From positions 62,001 through 126,000 of the forward strand of contig DVIT01000022.1 of the NCBI GenBank assembly GCA_018711005.1: a stretch of DNA of 64,000 nucleotides, in the 5' to 3' direction. Position 1 is the first letter of the stretch. Every line of letters starts with the position of its first letter. Of this stretch, positions 26,114 through 34,520 are shown piece after piece. Both the position numbers and the translations under genes were made by a program. This DNA comes from Candidatus Scybalocola faecigallinarum. GTDB taxonomy: Bacteria > Bacillota > Clostridia > Lachnospirales > Lachnospiraceae. The notes beneath the pieces were generated by a model. The model was not told the origin of the DNA. It was given only the letters and a program-made list of their open reading frames with translations, and made no database searches.

Positions 26114-26855
26114 GGTCATCCTCCCTTTCCGGGCCGTCCTGGCGGGTCACGGCCTGACTTTTTGCTGCGATCTCATAAAGCCGTCCCCGGCTGTCCTCAT
26201 AATAATTTTCTACCAGAGCCTTAAACCGGTCTCTGGCATAGTAACGCCCGCCCATTTCCGTAAACAGGTTCTGGTCAATAAGGAAATTAAAGACAAGCTT
26301 TACCATGCCCACCTTTGTTCCCCGGGCAGCCTTTAAAGACGCCATGTCCTCGTTGGCCGTAGTCATGGGCATATCTTCCCACAACAGAGAAATGGTGCGG
26401 AAGCTGGTCTCCTCCGTATCATTTTTAACCAGCACTTCCAGCTTAGGCATCATTTCATGAAGGGCGCCGCTCACCTTCTCGATCACATCCTCCGCCCGCA
26501 CATATTCTCTCTGGGAATAATTGCCCGAATCTCTGTAAAATAAAGTGACCACTTCAAAAATAATAAAATATGCCAAAAACAGCTCCCGGTTCAGGCGCAG
26601 GCCAATGATCTTTTTCAGCTCGTCATTGGTAAATCCAAACACCCGGTTTCCCTCTCCGGAAGTCAGGTAAAGGGCATAATTATATTCATAAAGGCGGAGA
26701 TTGCTTTTTTTAAGAAGCACATCCAGCCCGTCCGCAACCTGGGCATTGGAAACATAGGCTTCATAAAGCTCTACATGATGCTTTTTAGAAACCTCCTCCC
26801 CGGCTAAAAGGAGAGAAAATATCTCCACCGCTTTTTCAAGATTTTTGTGCTCCAT
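26100..26855 (-). CDS. MukE/MksE/JetB-like subunit
   Basis: A 251-residue protein without signal or membrane segments, between the kleisin-like and SMC-like genes. The position, the size (MukE is about 230 residues) and the predicted helical, winged-helix-like make-up with a C-terminal VGMVKLVFNFLIDQNLFTEM block fit the MukE/MksE subunit that bridges kleisin and DNA. Direct sequence similarity is too weak to see by eye, so the assignment depends on context. The ATG overlaps the upstream stop by one base (TAATG) and follows AGGAGGGAG; the 3' end overlaps the SMC gene. The three products are therefore probably made in a fixed ratio. Confidence 0.65.
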   Translation of the reverse strand: MEHKNLEKAVEIFSLLLAGEEVSKKHHVELYEAYVSNAQVADGLDVLLKKSNLRLYEYNYALYLTSGEGNRVFGFTNDELKKIIGLRLNRELFLAYFIIFEVVTLFYRDSGNYSQREYVRAEDVIEKVSGALHEMMPKLEVLVKNDTEETSFRTISLLWEDMPMTTANEDMASLKAARGTKVGMVKLVFNFLIDQNLFTEMGGRYYARDRFKALVENYYEDSRGRLYEIAAKSQAVTRQDGPEREDDHAPY

Positions 26856-28447
26856 TAATGCTCCCTCCTGTCTGATACAGTAAAACGAATATTTGAGATC
26901 TGGGCGCCTGAGCTTAAAAGGATCAGGTCATCTGACATAAATTCCAGATCAAATACCAGCTCTTTAAGTCCTCCGGCCCCGGGATCACTGTCCGCCCTGC
27001 GTTTCATATAATCGCTGATGATCCCTTCCAGGAATGTGTCCTGATGATCCGGGATCTCCCCCAGATCATAGTGGGATTTCTGGCTTAAATGAACGATAAA
27101 GGAAAAATAGTCCCCGTTTTTTAAAATGTTGTCTGTAAACTTCATTTCATACATATGGTTTAAAAAACGCAGATCAAAGCTTCCACGGGCCAAAAGCTGT
27201 TCAAAAAGGACTTTAAGAAAAATATCATAATTGGTTTCAATACGGCTTTCGATCTTTTCATCTTCATAAACATACATCTGCTCTTTCCCGGCTCCGGCTG
27301 CTTCTCCCTTTTCCTGCTCATCCGGCTTATATTCCAGCATAGCGTCCAGCTGGTACAGGTTCAGGGATTTATGAAGGTTCATATCTGCCAGGGGCCGCAC
27401 AAAAGCGCCCAGGGCAGATGCATCGCCGCTTTCCACCAGCCGCTCCAGGAAATCATCAAAGGAAAATACCCGGCGCAGGCGGCTGCTTTTTGCCTTTTGG
27501 ATCAGTTCATCTGCCTGGACCTGGAGCTGTGTGCAGGCAGACAACAGCTCCTCGTGGCGGCGCATCGCCTGCTTTAATTCCCTGTCCAGATCATAAATTT
27601 CCTCCATCGTATACTGAAAGCTTGTCGGCGCATCTTTGCCATTCCCGGCACTTTGACCGTCTCCCCGGCCGCCGGTGTCCTGGGCCTGGAGCAGCGCCCG
27701 ATCTACCAGCGCCTTATTGGCGGCAAACAGGCGCTGTTCTTCTTTAAACCATGCCAGTACATTTTTAGAAAAGTCATCCAGCGCAGCAACGCCCTGGAAC
27801 ACATTTTGTCCAAGAAGGCGCAGCACCTCATCCTTTCGTACTCTCAGCCTGCCTACCTCGCCGTTGATCCGGCGCACCACCTCCAGGGCGCCTTTAAAAT
27901 TACTGGCCCGGATCATTTTTTCCAAAAGCAGCTGTTCTGTAGTGATCTTGCTCTCATCCTTTACTTCTTTTGTATCCAGATAAAATTCTATGGCGTCTCC
28001 TGTAATATAATAGACCAGGGTCTCGCCCTCAAAACGGCTGTCAATATATTTGATCCGCTCCTGCACCTGGGCCTTTTTCTCCGGGTCATAATAGGTATAA
28101 AGAAATGGCCGCCCATCATTGCACAGCTTATCAAAAATATACTGGATCAGCTCTCCGGCCTCATCCTCCGTCATGTCAAGCTTATATTCACGCTCAAGGA
28201 AATCTCTCATAAACTGCTCAACCATGGGATAGGTGACCTGTGTATCCTTAAAATGGTTTTCCTCAATAAAAAAACGCAAAACAGCCAAAACCATATAACC
28301 CATATCCAGCTCTGCATAACGCCCGTCCTTATATGTATCCAGGGGGCTTCTGACAAGCCTGAAATAAGGATAATACCGTTTCATGTTCTGCATCCGCTGG
28401 GTATGATGGCTGACAATATCATCCATTAATGTATATTCCTGCGCCAA
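26855..28447 (-). CDS. MukF/MksF/JetA-like kleisin
   Basis: A 530-residue cytoplasmic protein, first gene of the operon. The N-terminal 110 residues (MVLAVLRFFIEENHFKDTQV and following) look like a winged-helix dimerisation region, the middle is helical with a coiled segment near residues 280-330, and the C-terminal 120 residues form another small mixed domain. This layout matches MukF/MksF/JetA kleisins. A TTG at 28447 with GGAGG nine bases upstream is taken as start; an ATG at residue 8 is the alternative. No JetD/MksG nuclease gene lies on either side, which argues for chromosome organisation rather than standard Wadjet plasmid defence, but this is inference. Confidence 0.68.
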   Translation of the reverse strand: MAQEYTLMDDIVSHHTQRMQNMKRYYPYFRLVRSPLDTYKDGRYAELDMGYMVLAVLRFFIEENHFKDTQVTYPMVEQFMRDFLEREYKLDMTEDEAGELIQYIFDKLCNDGRPFLYTYYDPEKKAQVQERIKYIDSRFEGETLVYYITGDAIEFYLDTKEVKDESKITTEQLLLEKMIRASNFKGALEVVRRINGEVGRLRVRKDEVLRLLGQNVFQGVAALDDFSKNVLAWFKEEQRLFAANKALVDRALLQAQDTGGRGDGQSAGNGKDAPTSFQYTMEEIYDLDRELKQAMRRHEELLSACTQLQVQADELIQKAKSSRLRRVFSFDDFLERLVESGDASALGAFVRPLADMNLHKSLNLYQLDAMLEYKPDEQEKGEAAGAGKEQMYVYEDEKIESRIETNYDIFLKVLFEQLLARGSFDLRFLNHMYEMKFTDNILKNGDYFSFIVHLSQKSHYDLGEIPDHQDTFLEGIISDYMKRRADSDPGAGGLKELVFDLEFMSDDLILLSSGAQISNIRFTVSDRREH

Positions 28448-28471
28448 GTTTTATCTCCTCCGTTCCAAAAG

Positions 28472-28492
28472 AATTACCGGACATTGGTAATT
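28472..28492. promoter_or_regulatory. Inverted repeat just below the Muk-like operon promoter
   Basis: AATTACC (28472-28478) and GGTAATT (28486-28492) form a perfect dyad with a 7-base gap at about the transcription start. The half-site AATTACC recurs at 28624-28630 near the divergent start. It may be an operator or a 5' hairpin. Confidence 0.5.
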
Positions 28493-28495
28493 TCC

Positions 28496-28524
28496 ATTAT
28501 ATCGGATACAGGGGATAATGTCAA
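28496..28524 (-). promoter_or_regulatory. Consensus promoter of the Muk-like operon
   Basis: On the minus strand TTGACA (28519-28524), a 17-base spacer and TATAAT (28496-28501) match sigma-A consensus at all twelve positions. The kleisin-like gene starts about 40 bases downstream. Confidence 0.88.
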
Positions 28525-28582
28525 AAAACATCTTTCCGGCCGGCCGGATCATTATATCCGCAGCCGTTTCCTTCCAAAATCA

Positions 28583-28611
28583 TTGACTTTTATCCGGCGA
28601 TTTAATATACT
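28583..28611 (+). promoter_or_regulatory. Promoter of the PhlG-like gene
   Basis: TTGACT (28583-28588) and TATACT (28606-28611) are 17 bases apart. The roughly 115-base leader contains a perfect 8 bp inverted repeat, GTAACCGT (28678-28685) and ACGGTTAC (28698-28705), ahead of the ribosome site. Confidence 0.75.
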
Positions 28612-28731
28612 ATCCTTGTCTATAATTACCAAATAAGCGAAGTATCAAGACTTTTTTTTATGAAAGTCGCTTGAATCGTAACCGTCCGGCCTGCAAAACG
28701 GTTACACCCAAAAATAAGGAGCGTGTATAAC

Positions 28732-29532
28732 ATGAGAACACTGACACCTGAAGAACAGGAAAAATATTACGCCAAATATTATGCACTGGATTTAAAAGCA
28801 CCGGCATGGGGATTAAAGGATCTGATCATGCGCGGACCTATGCCTGTAGAAAATATGATTCTTATAGAAAACCGGGATCAGGTGCTGACCTGTGATGTTT
28901 CCCCCGAAAGGATCGGCTATGGTTATGCACCGGATGGCAGCGGCTATGTTTCCACATATACCTATATGCCTGAGGTTACAAAAGACATGATCGACTGGTG
29001 GTTTGCATGGCATGGCCTGGAAAGCGCCCGCTATGTGATCTGGGATAAAGAGGACCATTATTCCGTAGAAACAACAAAAGCAGACCGTCTCACCGATGAA
29101 AGCATCCCCATGAATGAACGTATCTGGGGTGTCACCCACAAAGTTCTTGAAGATACCGGATGCGGCCCGGAGGAAATTGTTATCAACTTTTTAGATCCTT
29201 CAACTGTATTTTCCAAAGAAGCACTTGAAAGCTCTGATCTGGCCACGATCGTTTGCGGCAACGGCTCCACAGCCCTCATGTGCCATACAATATTTAATGC
29301 ACCGGATGCTCCCGGCATCCTTTTATGCTCTCATTTCTGGATCGGGTATAATGTAGTGGATCACAAGCTGGTCCGTGTCATTCCTGAAGAAGTAAAGCTT
29401 CCTGAACAGGTTTTGCGGGGCCTTGCTCTCCACAGCATTAAAGAATATTCCAACATGGGACAGTTCCTTCCATACCTTTATGCTGAAACCGTAGAGCATA
29501 AGAAGGTTTCCCTCATCCCTCATATGGTATAA
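28732..29532 (+). CDS. PhlG-family C-C hydrolase (phloretin-hydrolase-like)
   Basis: A 266-residue soluble protein of the 2,4-diacetylphloroglucinol hydrolase family. Features of that zinc-dependent Bet v 1-like fold are visible: YMPEVTKDMIDWWFAWHG near residue 80, LCSHFWIGYNVVD near 200 and the C-terminal LALHSIKEYSNMGQFLP, whose His-x3-Glu matches the PhlG zinc ligands. The known gut relative is phloretin hydrolase of Eubacterium ramulus, which cleaves phloretin to phloroglucinol and a phenylpropionate. The true substrate here is unknown. The ATG at 28732 has AAGGAG upstream; a GTG three codons earlier is too close to that site. It is followed 12 bp later by a small gene. Confidence 0.8.
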   Translation: MRTLTPEEQEKYYAKYYALDLKAPAWGLKDLIMRGPMPVENMILIENRDQVLTCDVSPERIGYGYAPDGSGYVSTYTYMPEVTKDMIDWWFAWHGLESARYVIWDKEDHYSVETTKADRLTDESIPMNERIWGVTHKVLEDTGCGPEEIVINFLDPSTVFSKEALESSDLATIVCGNGSTALMCHTIFNAPDAPGILLCSHFWIGYNVVDHKLVRVIPEEVKLPEQVLRGLALHSIKEYSNMGQFLPYLYAETVEHKKVSLIPHMV

Positions 29533-29544
29533 AAGGAGATCATT

Positions 29545-29811
29545 ATGTTCCGTTTATGGGGAAAAGAGTTTAAAAACAACCATCTGTTAAAGGATATTGT
29601 AATCTGTGAGGACGATCCCAGTGCTTCCAGGACGAAAAAGGTTTTTCATGCAGTGACCCAAATATGCATGACCTTTGATCTTGCCGAGCCCATATGGCTG
29701 GAATCCAATATTAAGGAGTTCCAGCGTCGGGATAAAACCCGGTTCACCCAGGATAATTTTATTGAAACCATTGATTTTGATTATCTTGAGATCCATGTGA
29801 TCGAAGAATAA
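29545..29811 (+). CDS. Conserved small protein downstream of the PhlG-like gene
   Basis: An 88-residue cytoplasmic protein that I do not recognise. It starts MFRLWGKEFKNNHLLKDIVI, has no signal or membrane segment and is acidic at the C-terminus, with a pattern of alternating strands and helices. AAAAGGAG precedes the ATG, and only 12 bp separate it from the PhlG-like gene, so the two form an operon closed by the terminator at 29816. A helper or regulatory role in the same pathway is a guess from position only. Confidence 0.7.
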   Translation: MFRLWGKEFKNNHLLKDIVICEDDPSASRTKKVFHAVTQICMTFDLAEPIWLESNIKEFQRRDKTRFTQDNFIETIDFDYLEIHVIEE

Positions 29812-29815
29812 AAAA

Positions 29816-29859
29816 AGCCATGGCCAAATCTGTATAGGACTTGGTCATGGCTCTTTTAT
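29816..29859. terminator. Bidirectional terminator between convergent genes
   Basis: AGCCATGGCCAA (29816-29827) pairs with TTGGTCATGGCT (29841-29852), with A-rich sequence before and CTTTTATTT after, so it can serve both the PhlG-like operon and the alanine symporter gene. Confidence 0.9.
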
Positions 29860-29865
29860 TTACCG

Positions 29866-31239
29866 TCACACCAACGGGATCTCATCATCGGATTTTTTAT
29901 CCAGATCATTCATATATTTCTTCGTTTCCTTAACGATTACCGGCGATAAAAGCAGCACTGCGATCAGGTTGGGGACAGCCATTAATGCATTCAGGATGTC
30001 TGCAATGTTCCAGACCACATCCAGGATCACCATGGGGGCAATAAGGGCTACCAGCACGTATAAGATCCGGTAAGGGATCAGTATCTTTTTGCCAAAACAA
30101 TATTCCAGGCACCGCTCTCCATAGTAAGCCCACCCAAGGATCGTGGAATAGGCAAAGGATATAAGCCCTACCACAAGAATAACCGGTCCGATTACAGGAA
30201 TCTGCTGAAAAGCCATGGTCGTCAGTATTCCGCCGTCCTCAATATATCCAATGTTCAGCGCAGAGCTTTTTAAAATCGTTGTCACAAGAACAATACCGGT
30301 CATGGCGCACACCACAACTGTATCCCAAAACGTTCCGGTAGAAGATACAAGGGCCTGACGCACCGGGTTGCGTGTCTGGGCAGCCGCTGCTGCAATAGGG
30401 GCAGAACCCATACCGGATTCATTGGAAAAAAGCCCTCTGGCCACACCGGCCCGCAGCGCCAGCATAATACCGCCTCCGGCAAAGCCGCCGGCAACAGCCT
30501 GGGGACTAAAGGCTCCGGTAAGAATCGTCTGTAATGCAGGAATGATGTAATTATAATTCATTCCTAAAATGATCAGGCAGCCAGCCACATAAAACACAGC
30601 CATAAAAGGAACAAGCTTTTCGCATACCCTGGAGATCATCTTTAAACCGCCGAAAACAACCAGGGCTGTGGCACCGGCCACAACAATACCCACTGCCGGT
30701 TTGGGGATTCCCAGATTTTCATTACATACAGTAGCAATGGCATTCACCTGGGTGGCGCATCCGATCCCAAAGGATGCCAGACCGCCAAGGACGGCAAAAA
30801 TGATCCCCAGCCACTTTAAACGGAGCCCACGCTCCAGGGCATACATGGCGCCGCCCTGCATACGTCCGTCCTTTGTCTTTACCCGGTACTTGACAGCGAT
30901 CAGCGCTTCACTGTATTTCGTGGCAATGCCCAGGACACCAGTGAGCCAGCACCAGAATACGGCTCCCGGGCCGCCCATGGCAATGGCTGTACCCACACCG
31001 ATAATATTTCCTGTGCCGATCGTTGACGCCAGAGCCGTAGTCAGGGCGCCAAACTGGCTTACCTCCCCTTCAGCCTCCGGATCCTTTGTGACAGACAGCT
31101 TTATTGCTGTGCCGATCTTTCTCTGGATCCCTTTTGTACGGATCGTCATAAATAAATGGGTGCCCATAAGCAGGATGATCATGGGCCATCCCCACACAGC
31201 AGCATCAATATTTTCTATGATCTGTGCAAATACTTCCAT
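29866..31239 (-). CDS. Sodium:alanine symporter (AGCS family)
   Basis: A 457-residue membrane protein with about ten or eleven transmembrane helices. Family signatures include ALTTALASTIGTGNIIGVG near residue 65, GPGAVFWCWLTGVLGI and FSNESGMGSAPIAAAAAQT near 285. AGCS proteins import alanine or glycine with sodium. The ATG follows GGAGGG. It is transcribed alone from a predicted promoter at 31298-31326 and ends at the shared terminator. Substrate choice between alanine, glycine and related amino acids is not resolved by sequence. Confidence 0.93.
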   Translation of the reverse strand: MEVFAQIIENIDAAVWGWPMIILLMGTHLFMTIRTKGIQRKIGTAIKLSVTKDPEAEGEVSQFGALTTALASTIGTGNIIGVGTAIAMGGPGAVFWCWLTGVLGIATKYSEALIAVKYRVKTKDGRMQGGAMYALERGLRLKWLGIIFAVLGGLASFGIGCATQVNAIATVCNENLGIPKPAVGIVVAGATALVVFGGLKMISRVCEKLVPFMAVFYVAGCLIILGMNYNYIIPALQTILTGAFSPQAVAGGFAGGGIMLALRAGVARGLFSNESGMGSAPIAAAAAQTRNPVRQALVSSTGTFWDTVVVCAMTGIVLVTTILKSSALNIGYIEDGGILTTMAFQQIPVIGPVILVVGLISFAYSTILGWAYYGERCLEYCFGKKILIPYRILYVLVALIAPMVILDVVWNIADILNALMAVPNLIAVLLLSPVIVKETKKYMNDLDKKSDDEIPLV

Positions 31240-31297
31240 TTTTTCCCTCCACTTATCCAGAATCTGCTCTGCCGCTCCCAGGGCAGCACATATAAAG

Positions 31298-31326
31298 ATA
31301 ATAGCCTACTATGGCTGCTTTTGCAA
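31298..31326 (-). promoter_or_regulatory. Promoter of the AGCS symporter gene
   Basis: On the minus strand TTGCAA (31321-31326) and TATTAT (31298-31303) are 17 bases apart, about 60 bases above the start codon. Confidence 0.65.
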
Positions 31327-31354
31327 GGAAAAAATTTAATCCGTTAATTATCTG

Positions 31355-33460
31355 TCAATTTACCTCACTAAAACCGTCCGGCTCCTGAATCTCCGACTCT
31401 GCCTGGGGCATGATGATCATGGCTTTAAACAGATCTCCGTCCAAATAGATCTTAAATGTGCCGCCATGAAGCTGCACAAGACTTTCAGCAATAGAAAGGC
31501 CCAGACCGCTGCCCTCTGTGGTACGGGATTCGTCCCCCCGCACAAAACGCTGGGTCAGTTCTTCCGCCGTAATGTTCAAAGGCGCCTGGGAAATATTTTT
31601 CATAATAAAATAGACCTGGCCCTCATCACCGTAAAGATCAATATAAATCCGTGAGCCGCTCATGGCATACTTAAATGCATTATTAAAAAGATTATCCAGC
31701 ACACGGTACATCCTCCGGCCGTCTGCATTGATCATCAGAGGATGATCCGGCGAGCGCATCACCAGCGCCAGCTGGCGCTGCTCGTATTTTTCCATGTACG
31801 TCCCGGCCACCTGCTGCACCAGCTCATTAAAGTCAATGTCCGACCGCTCCAGGGTAATATTGCCGCTGGACGCCCGTGAAGCCTCCACAAGATCTTCAAT
31901 GAGCATTTTCAGCCGCTGGGACTTACTGTCTAAAATATCAATATACTCCCGGGCCGGTTCATCGGTAATATTCATGCGCTTTAAAAGATCCACGTAATTA
32001 ATAATGGATGTGAGAGGCGTTTTAATATCATGAGACACATTTGTGATCAGATCCGCCTTCATCCGTTCGCTTTTTATACTTTCATCTACCGCCCGGTTCA
32101 GTCCCTGGCCGATATTGTTAATATTATTGGCAAATTCCAGAAATACGCCGGAACCCATATCCTTTGTATCGATCTTATAGTCCAAATGGCCCGCAGCGAT
32201 CTCCCCGGCGCCTTTGGCAATATCCTGGATAGCCATAAGCTTTCGCCCTACATAAATAAATTCACAGCAGTAAATACCAATAACCAGGAACAAAAACATC
32301 ATGGAACCGGCCGAAAAAACAAGAGCCATCAAAATAAAGTCCGCAATACCAAGCCCCAGAATTACGGAAATATATTTGCGCATCAGGTTATTATTGATCA
32401 CACCCTGGTAGATCACCACATAGGTTCCGTGAAACAGCCGGTAGATCAGCGACTGGCTGAGGAAATTATGGGCTTTTCCCCGCCGCGCCAGGCTGTAGAT
32501 ACAGGCCATGGAGGCAGTGTAGGCTGGAACCACCATAATGGCGGCGCCCAGGATTTCTCCCATGGAGCGCCCGTCAATGGTCCATCCCACAAACATGATC
32601 ACAGCGATCCCAAAAAGAGTAAAAATGCAAAACATAATACATGCGGCAATCTCCGTATATATTTTGTCCAGCCACAGGATCCGTACCTGGCTTTCTCCCC
32701 GGCGCCATCCGGCAGATAAAACTGTATAAATAAAACACAAAATAAACAGGAACAGGGCCATCAGTCCGCCGAAAAATACCGGAAGGCGCCAGTGTTCAAC
32801 GGTTGCGCAAATCTGAGAATGAAAATAAAAAGCATCTCCGGCCACAAGATTTTCAGGAACATAAATATACACATAACCGATCTTTCCGCCGGCAGCCTCG
32901 CCGCTGAAAAAATACCACTCATCTGACAAAAAATTGCTGCCAAGTCTGCTGGCAGTCCCATACTCCTGCTGCACTTCAGGGACTTCCTGAGTAGTAAATA
33001 ATCCCAGCTCTGAAATATCAATGCTGTAATAAAAAATCCTGCCATTATCCGTCGTTCCTGACGCATCCACTGTTTCCGGCGACACATTAAATCCCGGGCT
33101 TTTAACGATGAGATTTCCCTGAGGATCATAAAGGGCATACTGAAAATTGGTATAATCGCCCAGGTATATCTCATGCCAGGACCGGATTTCTTCCGCATCG
33201 CCGTAGGCGTCATATTCATTGCAGGCATTGATCAGGGTAATCACCTTGGAAATGCCGCCGCTGAAGTCGTCGTAAAACAGTGTCGAACTAAAATACGGAT
33301 TCTTGCTGTCTGTGGACATATCCCTTCCATAGCTAAAATATATTTCCATATAAAGACACGTATAAATGGCAACAACCAGAATGACAGCAAAGGATATGAA
33401 CATTGACAGATGGGCCAGGATCTTCAGCGGAACATTTTTCCGCAGCCACTTATCTTCCAT
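31355..33460 (-). CDS. Membrane sensor histidine kinase
   Basis: A 701-residue kinase. An N-terminal membrane helix (residues about 12-34) and an extracytoplasmic domain of about 185 residues are followed by several membrane helices between 225 and 410, a HAMP-like region, the H box NVSHDIKTPLTSIINYVDLL near 475 and ATPase boxes NLFNNAFKYA and GSGLGLSIAESLVQLHGG. The multi-helix core after the sensor domain is larger than in plain VanS-type kinases. It lies 64 bp downstream of a response regulator gene read in the same direction, its probable partner. The signal is unknown. Confidence 0.9.
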   Translation of the reverse strand: MEDKWLRKNVPLKILAHLSMFISFAVILVVAIYTCLYMEIYFSYGRDMSTDSKNPYFSSTLFYDDFSGGISKVITLINACNEYDAYGDAEEIRSWHEIYLGDYTNFQYALYDPQGNLIVKSPGFNVSPETVDASGTTDNGRIFYYSIDISELGLFTTQEVPEVQQEYGTASRLGSNFLSDEWYFFSGEAAGGKIGYVYIYVPENLVAGDAFYFHSQICATVEHWRLPVFFGGLMALFLFILCFIYTVLSAGWRRGESQVRILWLDKIYTEIAACIMFCIFTLFGIAVIMFVGWTIDGRSMGEILGAAIMVVPAYTASMACIYSLARRGKAHNFLSQSLIYRLFHGTYVVIYQGVINNNLMRKYISVILGLGIADFILMALVFSAGSMMFLFLVIGIYCCEFIYVGRKLMAIQDIAKGAGEIAAGHLDYKIDTKDMGSGVFLEFANNINNIGQGLNRAVDESIKSERMKADLITNVSHDIKTPLTSIINYVDLLKRMNITDEPAREYIDILDSKSQRLKMLIEDLVEASRASSGNITLERSDIDFNELVQQVAGTYMEKYEQRQLALVMRSPDHPLMINADGRRMYRVLDNLFNNAFKYAMSGSRIYIDLYGDEGQVYFIMKNISQAPLNITAEELTQRFVRGDESRTTEGSGLGLSIAESLVQLHGGTFKIYLDGDLFKAMIIMPQAESEIQEPDGFSEVN

Positions 33461-33524
33461 AATAAAACTCCTTACTGCCGCAGTTATCCCTGATCCGTGT
33501 TTTCCAGGACCAGGATCCCTGCGC

Positions 33525-34220
33525 CTACAGATTTTCTACTTTATATCCTACACCCCATACGACCTTTAAATATCTGGGTTCTTTTGGGTTGATCTCGATC
33601 TTTTCCCGAATATGGCTAATATGCACTGCCACCGTATTATCTGCGGCAAGGGCATCCTCTTTCCAGATATTTTCATAAATCTCTTTAATGGAAAACACAC
33701 GGCCTTTATTGCGCACAAGAAATTTTAAAATATTATATTCAATAGGCGTCAGCTTCACCGGTTCTCCCATAACTGTGACCTCTTTATTTGTATCATCGAT
33801 CACCAGATCCCCTACGGTATAAATCTCATTGGCCGATTCCTTCTGGGCATTGCCAAACACGGTGTACCGTCTCAGCTGGGCCTTTACCCGGGCCAGAAGC
33901 TCCATCGGATTAAAAGGCTTGGTAATATAATCATCCGCCCCGATATTTAATCCCAGGATCTTATCATTATCTTCGGATTTTGCCGACAGGATAATAATGG
34001 GTACACCGCTTTTTTTCCGGATCTCCAGGGTCGCCCGGATCCCGTCCAGCACAGGCATCATCACATCAATAAGCAGGAGATGGATTTCCTCCCGATCCAG
34101 AATATCCATAGCCTCCTGCCCGTTATAGGCCTTAAATACGTTATATTTTTCTCCCATCAGGTAAATCTCAATAGCCTTTACGATCTCTTTGTCATCATCA
34201 CATACCAATATATTATACAT
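33525..34220 (-). CDS. OmpR/PhoB-family response regulator
   Basis: A 231-residue regulator. The receiver domain has the acidic pocket VCDDDKE, the phospho-acceptor in LLLIDVMMPVLDG and the switch lysine in DDYITKPFNPMELLARV. The C-terminal winged helix shows LTPIEYNILKFLVRNKGRVF and AVHISHIREKIEINP. The ATG at 34220 is chosen because AAAGGAT precedes it and the receiver motif begins at once. It pairs with the histidine kinase downstream. Expected target sites are direct repeats near controlled promoters, which cannot be identified here. Confidence 0.93.
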   Translation of the reverse strand: MYNILVCDDDKEIVKAIEIYLMGEKYNVFKAYNGQEAMDILDREEIHLLLIDVMMPVLDGIRATLEIRKKSGVPIIILSAKSEDNDKILGLNIGADDYITKPFNPMELLARVKAQLRRYTVFGNAQKESANEIYTVGDLVIDDTNKEVTVMGEPVKLTPIEYNILKFLVRNKGRVFSIKEIYENIWKEDALAADNTVAVHISHIREKIEINPKEPRYLKVVWGVGYKVENL

Positions 34221-34332
34221 TTCTTTAATCCTTTCCCTTCCTTTTCGTAAAAACCCCGGTCGCGGACACGGCGGCATCGCCGCATAGCCACTTCTATGAT
34301 CCGCTGGGGATCCGGCCACGGGATTATCACCT

Positions 34333-34361
34333 ATTATAGTATTTTACCTTAAGATTTTGAA
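34333..34361 (-). promoter_or_regulatory. Probable promoter of the two-component operon
   Basis: On the minus strand TTCAAA (34356-34361) and TATAAT (34333-34338) are 17 bases apart. The roughly 110-base leader contains GC-rich dyads, for example GGCG-GCAT-CGCC near 34275. The rest of the 300-base gap up to 34520 holds AT-rich sequence and the terminator at 34435-34492. Confidence 0.55.
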
Positions 34362-34434
34362 GAAGTTCCATCAAAAGATTAAAATTTTATTAAATTAATT
34401 AATGTTTGCGGTCCACTTGATGAATCATAAATAA

Positions 34435-34492
34435 AAAGACAGTTCTGCAGTATCCCGGCGTCAAAAAACCTGAGATCAACAGAACTGTCTTT
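34435..34492. terminator. Long-loop terminator
   Basis: AAAGACAGTTCTG (34435-34447) and CAGAACTGTCTTT (34480-34492) are perfect 13-base inverted arms with a 32-base loop, preceded by an A-run and followed by ACTTTTT. It can end transcription from the dnaB side. Confidence 0.7.
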
Positions 34493-34520
34493 ACTTTTTC
34501 GCATCCAACGGACCGGGCGT

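Noticed and set aside
27653..28429. 258-codon plus-strand frame opposite the kleisin-like gene
   Set aside because: No ribosome site, hydrophobic random-looking composition, fully antisense to the operon.
21602..28447. Complete Wadjet defence system
   Set aside because: The JetD nuclease gene is missing on both sides, so calling it Wadjet would overstate the evidence.
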